Below, one piece after another: positions 27,491-36,084 of a DNA stretch of 64,000 nucleotides. The number at the start of each line of letters is the position of its first letter. The stretch's first letter is position 1. This DNA comes from Botrimarina hoheduenensis (lineage in GTDB: Bacteria; Planctomycetota; Planctomycetia; Pirellulales; Lacipirellulaceae). The stretch covers positions 780,448 through 844,447 of the forward strand of contig NZ_SJPH01000001.1 of NCBI RefSeq assembly GCF_007859815.1, given 5' to 3'. Made by a program: the position numbers and the translations under genes. The notes beneath the pieces were generated by a model. That model saw only the letters and a list, made by a program, of their open reading frames with translations. It had not been told where the DNA came from and ran no database searches.

Positions 27491-28650
27491 CAGCTCACCG
27501 TGCTGATCATGTCGAACATGGGTAAGTAGATCGCCATCAGGATGACAGCGACGGCACCCGCCATCGACATGGTCAGGGTCGGCTCGATGACGCCGATGGC
27601 GATATCGCTCTTGCGTTGGATTTCTTCTTGCAAGTGTGCGCGGATGTGCTGCGTTGAACGAGTCAGCTCCCCGGTTTGCTCGCCGATGATGATCAACTGG
27701 CTAACCATCGGAGGGAACAGATCGGCGTGACGTTCAACCTCGCGGCTGAAGCGTTCGCCGCGCTGAACGGCCTTATGCAGGTCCGTAACACCGCGCTTCA
27801 TCGCCCGATTGCTGACCGAGTCGGCTGCCTCTTGCAGGGCTTCGGCTAGGGTAAAGCCGGCCTCCATGAGACTCCCGATAACCTCCATCAGCTGCAGCAG
27901 GGCGATATCGCGAAGCCAAGGTCCCAGCAACGGTGTCTGCAGGATCTTACGGTCTAACGCTAAGGCGAATTGGTCGCGTTTGCGGAGTTGTTTGATCACC
28001 AGCGGGATACCTAAGGCCAACAGCAGCCCGGCCCACCAGTACGACTGTGCAATGGCACCCACGCCGATCATCACTTTCGTGATCGCGGGCAGGGGGACAT
28101 TCGCTGATCGATAAGTGTCCTCGAAGACCGGCACGACATACGCCAGCAAGAACATAACGACACAGCAGCCCACCAGGGCGAGCACGACCGGGTAAGCGAG
28201 TTTCTTGACGATATCCTCTTTAACCTTGCCGGCTTTCTCGCGATTTTCGGCGATCTTCATGAGCGAATCGCACAGCGATCCCGAACGCTCGCCCACACGG
28301 ATCTGGCTGAGAGTTACTTTGTCAAACGTCGCGCCGTAGCAGGAAAGGGCGTGGCTGAAGGTATCGCCGCTCTCGAGCCGTTTCTTGATGGCTAGCAACA
28401 TCTTCCGACGCCGCTCGAGCGTGCGCTCTTCGGCGATCGCCCCGACGGCTTTGGTGAGCGGGACGCCGTTGCCGGTGAGCGTTGCCAGGTTGCGGAAGAA
28501 GAAGGTCACCTCGGTCTTCTTCAGCCGGTCGGCAGGGGTAGCCCGCCGCCAGCTCAAGCCAAGGCTGTTTTTTGTTGTGCCAGCTTTGCTCTTCTTGCCG
28601 GTTAGAGCCTTGGTAATCGGCGCTAGCGTTTTCTTGGCGGCGGTCCGCAT
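27490..28650 (-). CDS. Type II secretion/type IV pilus inner-membrane platform protein (GspF/PilC)
   Basis: 386 aa. Two T2SSF domains with three membrane helices: FFRNLATLTGNGVPLTKAV at the start of domain 1, VLALVGCCVVMFLLAYVVPVF as a helix, LLQLMEVIGSLMEAGFTLAEALQEA in domain 2, and a C-terminal helix (MSMAGAVAVILMAIYLPMFDMI). These are diagnostic for GspF/PilC. A basic 40-residue N-terminal extension precedes domain 1. It partners the PilB-type ATPase encoded 12 bp upstream. Confidence 0.95.
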   Translation of the reverse strand: MRTAAKKTLAPITKALTGKKSKAGTTKNSLGLSWRRATPADRLKKTEVTFFFRNLATLTGNGVPLTKAVGAIAEERTLERRRKMLLAIKKRLESGDTFSHALSCYGATFDKVTLSQIRVGERSGSLCDSLMKIAENREKAGKVKEDIVKKLAYPVVLALVGCCVVMFLLAYVVPVFEDTYRSANVPLPAITKVMIGVGAIAQSYWWAGLLLALGIPLVIKQLRKRDQFALALDRKILQTPLLGPWLRDIALLQLMEVIGSLMEAGFTLAEALQEAADSVSNRAMKRGVTDLHKAVQRGERFSREVERHADLFPPMVSQLIIIGEQTGELTRSTQHIRAHLQEEIQRKSDIAIGVIEPTLTMSMAGAVAVILMAIYLPMFDMISTVS

Positions 28651-28662
28651 GACGAGATCTCC

Positions 28663-30351
28663 TTAGCTAGAGAGCTTGTAGTAGACCTCTTCCAGCGATG
28701 TTCGACCGGCGAACACCTGCGACAGACCGGCTTGGCGCAGATCGACAAGCCCTTCTTTGATCGCGATCCGCGAAATTTCCGAAGCGGGAGCGCCCCGCTC
28801 GACCGCCTCGGCGAGCTTGGGCGTCATCACCAGCACCTCAAAGATCGGCAGCCGTCCTGAATAGCCTGTGCCGAGGCACTTTTTGCAGCCGCGCCCCTGG
28901 AAGAAGAAAGCGTCATCGGGGATCGGCTTGTCACCCATCATTTGTGTCCACAGCTGCTCGTTAGGAGAGCAGGGCTCGCGGCACTCGTCGCAGATGGTAC
29001 GCAGCAGGCGCTGAGCGATCACGCCGTTCAGCGAACCGGCAATCTTGAAATTGTCCACACCCAAGTCGTTCAGGCGAGCAACCGCTCCCACCGAATCGTT
29101 GGTATGCAGCGTGCTAATCAGCAAGTGGCCCGTGAGAGCGGCTTGGACCGCGGTGCCCGCGGTTTCTTGGTCGCGTATTTCGCCGACCATGATCACGTCG
29201 GGGTCCTGACGCATCATGTACTTGAGAGCATTCGCAAAGCCCAGGCCGTGCTCGTTGTCGCTCGCAACTTGGTTGATGCCGGTGAGCCGGTACTCAACGG
29301 GATCTTCGACAGTCACGATGTTGCGATTGACCGCGTTCAATCGCGACAGCACCGAGTACATCGTGGTGCTCTTCCCCGAGCCGGTGGGGCCCGTCACGAC
29401 GATCATGCCGTGCGGCTTGTCGATGAGTGATTGAATTTTCTTGAGGTCGGCGTCGCTAAGGCCGAGCGTGCGTAGCTCGAACGACTTACCACCTTCATCG
29501 AGCAGACGCATCACCACTTTCTCACCGCCGACGGTGGGAATGGTGCTAACGCGGAAGTTGACCCGCGCGCCCGCCTCGGTGATCGTCAGGCGACCGTCTT
29601 GCGGGCGCCGGTTCTCGGTCGTGTCCATATCGGCCATGACTTTGATGCGCGCGACGACGGATTCTTCCGTGTGATTGGGAATCGTCATCACCGATTGCAG
29701 TTCGCCGTCAACGCGATAACGGACACGCATCTCGGGCACGTGAGGCTCGAGGTGGATATCGCTGCATCCGGCGTTAATAGCGCCCATCAGGATCGAACGA
29801 ACGAGCCGCACCACAGGTGCCTGCTCTTCTTCGACCGCATCGGTAGGTTCGAGGTCGATCTCTTCGAGATGCTCGGCCGATTCCAGGTCGGCCATTTTCA
29901 TGTCAACGATCGTCTGACGAGCGGTCATGCGATCGTCGAACCCACGATCGAGCGCAGCCTGTACCGCGTTGTCGAGCGCCACTAAGGGTTTGACGTGATA
30001 GCCCGTGATGAGTTCGGTCTCAGAGATCGTGTCGATGTCGTCGGGCGTGACCATCGCCAATTGCAGCTCGCGGCCGTGAATCGCCACGGGAACGCAGTTG
30101 CGTTCCCGTGCGAGGTTCTCGGGAAGCAAGCGGGCAATCTGGACATTGATCGCCTGGGGGACGATGTCGAAGTAATCGACACCGTACTGCTCGGCCAGAG
30201 CGTCACCGAGCTGGTCGAGCGAGATCAGATTCCGTCGCAGCAGGATCTGGCCGAGCATACCCCGTTCCGAACCCTGAGCGGCCAGCGCCGCTTCGAGCTG
30301 GTTCTGCGTGACCATGCCACGCGAAACAAGGATATCACCGAGCCGAGCCAT
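28663..30351 (-). CDS. Assembly ATPase (PilB/GspE family)
   Basis: 562 aa. N-terminal MshEN-type domain (ILVSRGMVTQNQLEAALA...; LISLDQLGDALAEQYGVDYFDI), which in relatives binds c-di-GMP or serves regulation. Then the ATPase core with Walker A GPTGSGKST, Asp box, Walker B-like EIRDQETA and the His box. A CxxC zinc site (ICDECREPC...GCKKC) in the C-terminal domain is typical of PilB/GspE. Drives pilus or pseudopilus assembly. Preceded by the degenerate receiver gene. Confidence 0.96.
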   Translation of the reverse strand: MARLGDILVSRGMVTQNQLEAALAAQGSERGMLGQILLRRNLISLDQLGDALAEQYGVDYFDIVPQAINVQIARLLPENLARERNCVPVAIHGRELQLAMVTPDDIDTISETELITGYHVKPLVALDNAVQAALDRGFDDRMTARQTIVDMKMADLESAEHLEEIDLEPTDAVEEEQAPVVRLVRSILMGAINAGCSDIHLEPHVPEMRVRYRVDGELQSVMTIPNHTEESVVARIKVMADMDTTENRRPQDGRLTITEAGARVNFRVSTIPTVGGEKVVMRLLDEGGKSFELRTLGLSDADLKKIQSLIDKPHGMIVVTGPTGSGKSTTMYSVLSRLNAVNRNIVTVEDPVEYRLTGINQVASDNEHGLGFANALKYMMRQDPDVIMVGEIRDQETAGTAVQAALTGHLLISTLHTNDSVGAVARLNDLGVDNFKIAGSLNGVIAQRLLRTICDECREPCSPNEQLWTQMMGDKPIPDDAFFFQGRGCKKCLGTGYSGRLPIFEVLVMTPKLAEAVERGAPASEISRIAIKEGLVDLRQAGLSQVFAGRTSLEEVYYKLSS

Positions 30352-30403
30352 TAGCAGTGGGTGCGACGATCAAACGGGAAGGGAGCAGGGGCGTATTTAC
30401 TTT

Positions 30404-30799
30404 CTAGACGCTGGCCGCAGCGGGATCGCTGAGCAATCGTGTCAACTTCTGCTCGAGCGTTTGGGGGTCGAAGGGGGTTACCAGGAACTCATCCGCTCCT
30501 GAGTTGAATGCCCGCTGTACGTCTTCGAGCTCGGCATTGGGCGAAAGCAGCATGACGGGCACTTCACTCGTGCGAACCTCGTTGCTGAGGCGGTCCACTA
30601 GCTCAAGGCCATCCATATCTGGCAAGAAGTGTCCGATGATGACGGCATCGGGCAGCTCCTGCAAAAGCTGCGTAATGGCCTGCTCGCCTGTCGAGAATGA
30701 GTCGACCGTATGCCCGAGAAGCTCCAGACGGAACGCCGTGATCTCGCGGAGCGTGGCGTCCTCTTCGATCAGCAAGATACGCTTGTGAGAGTAGCTCAT
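30404..30799 (-). CDS. Degenerate response-regulator receiver protein
   Basis: 131 aa, one receiver domain only. The acidic pocket (IEEDATLRE, E12-E13-D14) and switch serine S86 (VMLLSP) are present. The phospho-acceptor Asp is replaced by Gly: DAVIIGHFLPDMDG places G56 where Asp is expected, and the conserved Lys of the KPF motif is Thr (T108 in VTPFDP). GAT-to-GGA was read directly from the DNA, so it is not a reading error. The protein probably works without phosphorylation, perhaps binding the adjacent PilB ATPase. It lies 52 bp upstream of that gene on the same strand. Confidence 0.88.
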   Translation of the reverse strand: MSYSHKRILLIEEDATLREITAFRLELLGHTVDSFSTGEQAITQLLQELPDAVIIGHFLPDMDGLELVDRLSNEVRTSEVPVMLLSPNAELEDVQRAFNSGADEFLVTPFDPQTLEQKLTRLLSDPAAASV

Positions 30800-30916
30800 C
30801 GTGGGGCTTGTTAACTATTGATGGGGGGATCAGCGCAGGCTGACGCGGGTACGGCACCCGATGCGCCAGCATTACCTACGTCGCCCCGGCACAAAGTCAA
30901 AGCCAACCGACCGGGT

Positions 30917-31309
30917 TCAGCCCACAAAAGCCGGCGTGCTGGTGTGGATCGTGGCCAAGACGTCGCGCCGCGAGACCAAACCGACTAGGCGACCCTCTTC
31001 CAAAACAGGAAGACGACGGACGCGATGCACGATGCACAGGTCCGCCACCTTGCTCACCGAATCGGTTGCATCGACGGTGAGGACGGTCCGGGTCATATGC
31101 TCTTCGACTGACTGACGCGTTAGGTTCTGATCGTAAGCCAAGCCCAACAGAGCGAATTCGGTGATGATGCCAACAAGACGGCCATCGTCATCGACAACCG
31201 GCAGACCGCTAACTCGGCGCGCGAGCAGCAGCTCGATCGCGTCTCCGATCGACGCCTCGGGGCTGATCGTGACGATGTTGCGGGTCATAATGTCTTGAAC
31301 GAGCGGCAT
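30917..31309 (-). CDS. Tandem CBS-domain protein
   Basis: 130 aa consisting of two CBS domains (VQDIMTRNIVTISPEASIGDAI...; VEEHMTRTVLTVDATDSVSKVAD...). Such stand-alone pairs bind adenine nucleotides or related ligands and report energy state. No catalytic domain is attached. It starts the minus-strand run that continues into the pilus locus, but is 117 bp upstream of the receiver gene, so co-regulation is possible rather than shown. Confidence 0.93.
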   Translation of the reverse strand: MPLVQDIMTRNIVTISPEASIGDAIELLLARRVSGLPVVDDDGRLVGIITEFALLGLAYDQNLTRQSVEEHMTRTVLTVDATDSVSKVADLCIVHRVRRLPVLEEGRLVGLVSRRDVLATIHTSTPAFVG

Positions 31310-31611
31310 GACGAGTCTCGCGTGGAAGGAGCGTTTTAGAGGGCTGTTAGCGGGCGGGCCCCAGCAGTCCTAGGTTTGAAGGCTTAGGAAGCCTAGGTCG
31401 CCTTATTGGCGAAGGCGTAACCTTGCCATCAGCGGTATCCCGAACCAAGCGATTTCCAAAACCTTAGAATCGGTGCAACCGAGCGTTTGTGCCGATCCCG
31501 CTCGTGGTACGCTTGTGTAACCCTTACGCTTAGGCGAACCGGGGTGGCACGGTCCGCGTAAAGAGGGCACGGTTCCGAGTCCTTCTCTTGTAAGTAGAGG
31601 GAGATGCGGCC
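31310..31611. other. 302-bp divergent intergenic region with hairpin cluster
   Basis: There is no gene. Between the CBS gene and the acyltransferase gene three short inverted repeats cluster: CCTAGG at 31369-31374 and again at 31392-31397, AGGCTT-AGG-AAGCCT at 31380-31394, and GCCTT/AAGGC at 31400-31416. AGAGGGAGAT at 31596-31605 is a good SD for the acyltransferase gene. The region likely holds both divergent promoters; I could not pick one confidently. Confidence 0.5.
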
Positions 31612-32859
31612 ATGACGGCGTTATCTGCCAGTGCGCCTCAATTCGACGAGCGTACGCCAACCGTTCTGGCGTACAGGGGGTATAACCAGACCAATCTGGG
31701 CCGCACCCGCGAACTGCTGCAGGTGCCCGCCTATACGGAAACCGTCAGCCGTTGGCTTCGCTGGGCGGAGCGGCTTGTGGCCGAGCAGACCGATCGGCCG
31801 ATCGATTTGATCGCTCGGGTGGAGCGGTCCGAGGAGCCTGCTGCAGGCGACTATGCTGAGGCGATTGCGCTGGTCTTTGCCGTGGAGATGGCGCAGGTCG
31901 AGCTGGCACGCACCCACTTCAAGCTCCAAGCGGTGCCGATCCGTTTTGCCTTCGGTTATAGCTTGGGCGAACTGGCGGCGTTGGCGGCAGGCGGGCTCTG
32001 TGCTCCCGAAGAGGTGCTCCGCATCCCGTTAAAGCTGGCTGCCGACTGCGAGGCGCTTGCCCAGGAAACGACGATGGCCGTCTTGTTCTCGCGCACCGCG
32101 GCACTCCCGCTTACGGAACTGAATCAGGCGTGCGAGGAGCTGAGCTGTGACGGCCGCGGTACGATTGCCGTTTCAGCGATTCTCTCACCCAACACGGCGC
32201 TGGTGATCGGGCAGGGAGACTTGCTCGAACGCCTTCAGACCGGCTTCCCCGTGCTACGCGAACGGGGCGTGCGGCTGCGCAAGCACGACGGGGTTTGGCC
32301 GCCGCTGCATACGCCCATCGTACGCCAACGGGCGGTGCCCGATCGGGCCTCGTGCATGATCGAAAAGATCCGTTGTTCAGCGAGCGCGCCCTCTCCAGAT
32401 GTCTTCTCGCTTGTGACGGGCACGTTTGCGTACGGTGAAGGGGTCACTCGCGAGGTGCTGCGTCGGTGGACCGATCAGCCTCAGCGGCTGTGGAGCGCGG
32501 TTGTGGCGACGCTTGCCAGCGATGCGCGTCGTGTTATCCATGTGGGGCCAGCGCCGAACGTCATCCCCGCAACCTTCCAGCGACTCGCCGAGAATGTTCG
32601 TCAACAGACGGGGGCCGCAACCGCCCGTGGCCTAGGCCTCAGAGCGGTTCAATCGCTTGTCGAGCGGCCGTGGCTTGCCGCCCGTTTGCCAACCAACACA
32701 CGACTGCTGCGGGCTCCACAGCTGCAGCAGATTGTCCTGGAAGACTGGCTGCTCGATCACGCGCCGGATTCGGCAGAGACCCCCGCCGCCGCGACATCCT
32801 TGCCGGTTGGTTCGCTCATGGCCGACTCTTCCTCCTCGGTGGCTAATGGCAGCCGATAG
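31612..32859 (+). CDS. FabD-like acyltransferase, orphan
   Basis: 415 aa with an acyltransferase fold. Nucleophile elbow GYSLGE (S117) and a catalytic His in PPLHTPIV (H233) are present. At the N-terminus the usual GQGSQ oxyanion motif is replaced by YRGYNQTNLGR. The arginine that binds the malonyl carboxylate in FabD falls on K141/L142 here, so malonyl specificity is doubtful. The C-terminal 40 residues are Ala/Ser-rich. SD and ATG are good. No ACP or ketosynthase lies nearby. Its 3' end overlaps the convergent PQQ-protein gene by 103 bp. Confidence 0.85.
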   Translation: MTALSASAPQFDERTPTVLAYRGYNQTNLGRTRELLQVPAYTETVSRWLRWAERLVAEQTDRPIDLIARVERSEEPAAGDYAEAIALVFAVEMAQVELARTHFKLQAVPIRFAFGYSLGELAALAAGGLCAPEEVLRIPLKLAADCEALAQETTMAVLFSRTAALPLTELNQACEELSCDGRGTIAVSAILSPNTALVIGQGDLLERLQTGFPVLRERGVRLRKHDGVWPPLHTPIVRQRAVPDRASCMIEKIRCSASAPSPDVFSLVTGTFAYGEGVTREVLRRWTDQPQRLWSAVVATLASDARRVIHVGPAPNVIPATFQRLAENVRQQTGAATARGLGLRAVQSLVERPWLAARLPTNTRLLRAPQLQQIVLEDWLLDHAPDSAETPAAATSLPVGSLMADSSSSVANGSR

Positions 32860-34535
32860 GCCGCCGCCTCGACCGAGTTGCGCACCAGCAGCAGGTCGCC
32901 AATCAATACGGGGTTGTTCCAGCAAACATCGTCCGCAGACAACGCTGCGAAAGCGGCAATCTCGCGATATTGATCCGGGCTTGCGTCGGCGACGATCACC
33001 TCGCCCGCTTCGCTCATGATCAGGAGATGCTGTCGCGTGAGAAGTATCTGCCCGAACCCAAACGAGGGTTTGCGGCGCTTACGCCAGACCCGTTTGCCCG
33101 ACTCGATCTCGACACATTGCAGATGGTCTCCGTTGAGACCATAAGCATAACCGTCGCGGACCACCAAGTTGCTGTACTTGGTCTGTAGCACGGGGAGCAC
33201 GGCCGGCGACCACAGCGGCTTGGCCGTCCATGCGTCTGCATCGCGCTGAACCTCGATCAGCGAAGCTCCGTGGCCGTAGCCTTTTGACAGCAACAGTCGG
33301 TTGTTGCCAACGGAAATCGGCTGGCTGCAGCTGGGCATGTTGTCGCTCATGCCGGGCCAGGGATACGTGAAGAGCACGGTTCCATCGGCAACCGCATGGG
33401 CCATGAGAAGATCGTCGCACAGGTGCAGGACCACGGATTCTCCGTGGAGCATGACTAACTGCGGAGAGGCGTAGGAAGTTTGCTTCGTGCCGCTCCGCCA
33501 GACTTCGGTGCCGCTGCCTGCTTCGAGCGCAACGAGTGAGGCGTCGTAGGTGGGGTTCTCTTGCTTTTCGGGGGCTCCCACATTGATGATCACCAGCTCG
33601 GGGATCGCGCCAGCGGCGGGCACGTGCAGCGGCGATCCACTCTTACCCCAGACCGCGACATCGGCACCAAAGTGGGACGCCGTATCAAGTGACCAGAGTC
33701 GCTGGCCCGTTCTTCCGTCGAGGCAGTTTACGAGCCCCGCGGCACCCTGGGTGTAGACCCGCTGGCCGACGATCGTCGGCGTCGCCCGAGGCCCAACCTG
33801 GCCCATCTCGCCTTGGCCCGCTTCGGGCTCGTAGCGCAGGTCGTCGGCGTGCGACCACACCGGTTCGCCCGTTAGCGAGTCGTAGCAAACGACCAATTCT
33901 TGCGAGCCCCGCTGCTCCTGAGTCACGGCGTAGCGACCCTGGACCGCAAAGGAAGACCAGCCGGCACCAATCGGTTGACGCCAAACGAGGTCGGCGGGCC
34001 GTTCTTTCCAATCCGCCGCCAGCGCTGGCCCCACCGCTTCGGCCCACGGGCCGTTTCCCAAGAAGCGCGGGTAGTCGTAGGTGCCGGGGCTCCAGTCGCT
34101 GAGTCCCGCCTCAGTCGATTGCACGCTAACCGCTGCGAGCAGCTGGTCGGGCAGGGGGGTGCCGCGACGGTGCAGCCCGGCAATGGTGCCGTCTCCCCGT
34201 AGCTGAACCTGATACATCGAGAGCAGCGAAAACGCCGCAATAAATGGGGCCATGCCGACCGCCGCGCGCACGACCCACGGTGCCCGGCCGCGGACCGTGT
34301 ACCAGAAAGCCACGCCAACGACGGAAAGCACGATCGACGCTAGCTTGGCGAGGGTCTTGATATCGGAGGTTGCTTCGGACCGCTCAAACGCGAGGTAGAG
34401 CGCGACGAGCAAGGCGACCCAGACAAAAGGAAAAACAACACGTCGGGGAGCGGCCGCGCCGTTCTCGGAGCTGCGGGGATCGCTTTCGGCAGCCGAAGAA
34501 AGATCGCGGGCGCTGTTTGAGGAGTTGGGGGCCAT
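32757..34535 (-). CDS. Membrane-anchored PQQ-like beta-propeller protein
   Basis: 592 aa. Residues about 31-115 contain three membrane helices (VVFPFVWVALLVALYLAF; LASIVLSVVGVAFWYTVRG; VGMAPFIAAFSLLSMYQ). The remainder is a repeat-rich beta propeller with blade motifs YDSLTGEPVWSH, LDGRTGQRLWSLD, LEAGSGTEVWRSG and VEIESGKRVWRKR, as in PQQ/BamB-like repeat proteins. No PQQ dehydrogenase active-site residues are evident. A scaffold or signalling role in the periplasm is inferred. The last 100 bp overlap the convergent acyltransferase gene. Confidence 0.88.
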   Translation of the reverse strand: MAPNSSNSARDLSSAAESDPRSSENGAAAPRRVVFPFVWVALLVALYLAFERSEATSDIKTLAKLASIVLSVVGVAFWYTVRGRAPWVVRAAVGMAPFIAAFSLLSMYQVQLRGDGTIAGLHRRGTPLPDQLLAAVSVQSTEAGLSDWSPGTYDYPRFLGNGPWAEAVGPALAADWKERPADLVWRQPIGAGWSSFAVQGRYAVTQEQRGSQELVVCYDSLTGEPVWSHADDLRYEPEAGQGEMGQVGPRATPTIVGQRVYTQGAAGLVNCLDGRTGQRLWSLDTASHFGADVAVWGKSGSPLHVPAAGAIPELVIINVGAPEKQENPTYDASLVALEAGSGTEVWRSGTKQTSYASPQLVMLHGESVVLHLCDDLLMAHAVADGTVLFTYPWPGMSDNMPSCSQPISVGNNRLLLSKGYGHGASLIEVQRDADAWTAKPLWSPAVLPVLQTKYSNLVVRDGYAYGLNGDHLQCVEIESGKRVWRKRRKPSFGFGQILLTRQHLLIMSEAGEVIVADASPDQYREIAAFAALSADDVCWNNPVLIGDLLLVRNSVEAAAYRLPLATEEEESAMSEPTGKDVAAAGVSAESGA

Positions 34536-34653
34536 GTCTTTCTTGTCCGGCGGGGCCTAGGCTGCATTAACTCGCGGCGTGGTTTTGGTCGATCCTAGGG
34601 CCCGTCGCACACCCGGACAACAGCCCCTGCGACCGCTCTGCCCCCTGCCTGGA

Positions 34654-36084
34654 ATGATCCGCTCGAACCTTCCCGAGCCGGTCGTCATCGAACTCACGCC
34701 AGCCCCCGAGGCGGCGGCGGTGTTCGAGCGCTGCGCCGGGCTACCTCGGCTGGTGTATTTCGACAGTTCTCTGCGGGACGGCATGCGCGGGCGCTACTCG
34801 TATCTTGCTGCGGATCCGTTCTGCTGGCTTGAGCGAACCCCGCGCGACGCACCGCTCGAGTCTTGGCGTAAGAAGGGGGCCGGATGGCACGCCATGCGGA
34901 AGGAGGAGCTGCCGCCGTGGCAGGGAGGGGTCGCCGGCCTGTTGGGTTACGAGCTGGGCCGCACGATCGAGCGCCTTCCCGCAACGCAATGGGATGAGTT
35001 TGGTTTGCCGGTGCTCGCGCTGGGCTGGTACGACTGGGTTGTCGCGTTCGACCATCAGGCCGATCGAGCCTGGATCGTCTCACAAGGATTGCCCGAGACG
35101 GGAGACGCACGGCTCCGTCGCGCAGCTGAGCGTGCCGCCTGGGTCCACCAACTCATCTGCGGCGGTCTGTCGCCTGACTGCAAGGTCGCTCGTGAGATCA
35201 CGCCCCTAGCACGCGATCGCCTGGCACCGTGCTTTGAACGGCCTAACGCGGAGGGCCTCTGGAGCAACTTTTCTCGTGAGGGATATCTGGCCGCCGTTGA
35301 GCGCGTCATCGAGCATCTACGCGCCGGCGACGCCTTTCAGGTGAATCTCTCTCAGCGGCTGCTGACTCAGGATCAGGGCGATCCGGTGGGCTCTTATCTG
35401 CGGCTCCGCAAGCGTAATCCGGCTCCGTTCGCCGGATACTTGGACGGCGGGAGTTGGCAAATCGCCAGCGCGTCGCCCGAACGCTTCTTGCACGTCACGG
35501 ATCGGGTGGTCGAAACACGCCCGATCAAGGGCACTCGCCCGCGCGGCGCGACGCCCGCCGAAGACGAACGGCTCGGGATCGAACTGGTAACGAGTGAAAA
35601 AGAGCGGGCCGAGAATGTTATGATTGTTGATCTGCTACGGAATGATTTGGCACGCGTGGCGGAAGATGCCAGTGTCGAGGTTCCACTGCTTTTCAGCCTG
35701 GAACGCTACGAGCATGTGCAGCACCTTGTATCAGCAGTAACCGCACGCTTACGCCCGGAGGCGGATCTCATCGATCTGGTGACCGCAGCCTTTCCCGGTG
35801 GATCGATCACCGGTGCGCCAAAGGTGCGTGCCCAGGAGATCATTACGAGCCTCGAGCCTACCGCCCGCGGTGCCTACTGCGGAACCCTCTTATGGACAGG
35901 CTATCCCGACGAGCGGGGCAACGAGCCCATGGATAGCAACATCTTGATCCGGACGCTTACCCATGCGCGCGGCTGGGTTCAGGCTCCCGTGGGGGGTGGC
36001 GTGACGGTCCGTTCCGAACCCGAGGCGGAGTATCAAGAGACTTGGCACAAGGCCGCGGGGCTGCTCGATGCAGGACGCCGATGA
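34654..36084 (+). CDS. pabB: Aminodeoxychorismate synthase component I
   Basis: 476 aa. Makes 4-amino-4-deoxychorismate from chorismate for folate. PIKGTRPRG (K292) marks PabB: E. coli PabB uses this Lys, whereas TrpE has Ala at the position. GDAFQVNLSQR, ASASPERFL, ENVMIVDLLRNDLARV and FPGGSITGAPK are all present. ATG at 34654; an in-frame GTG at 34579 is less likely. The decapeptide GWHAMRKEEL at residues 77-86 is unusual for the family and recurs in the DUF4912 protein. Ends with ATGA overlap into pabA. Confidence 0.94.
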   Translation: MIRSNLPEPVVIELTPAPEAAAVFERCAGLPRLVYFDSSLRDGMRGRYSYLAADPFCWLERTPRDAPLESWRKKGAGWHAMRKEELPPWQGGVAGLLGYELGRTIERLPATQWDEFGLPVLALGWYDWVVAFDHQADRAWIVSQGLPETGDARLRRAAERAAWVHQLICGGLSPDCKVAREITPLARDRLAPCFERPNAEGLWSNFSREGYLAAVERVIEHLRAGDAFQVNLSQRLLTQDQGDPVGSYLRLRKRNPAPFAGYLDGGSWQIASASPERFLHVTDRVVETRPIKGTRPRGATPAEDERLGIELVTSEKERAENVMIVDLLRNDLARVAEDASVEVPLLFSLERYEHVQHLVSAVTARLRPEADLIDLVTAAFPGGSITGAPKVRAQEIITSLEPTARGAYCGTLLWTGYPDERGNEPMDSNILIRTLTHARGWVQAPVGGGVTVRSEPEAEYQETWHKAAGLLDAGRR

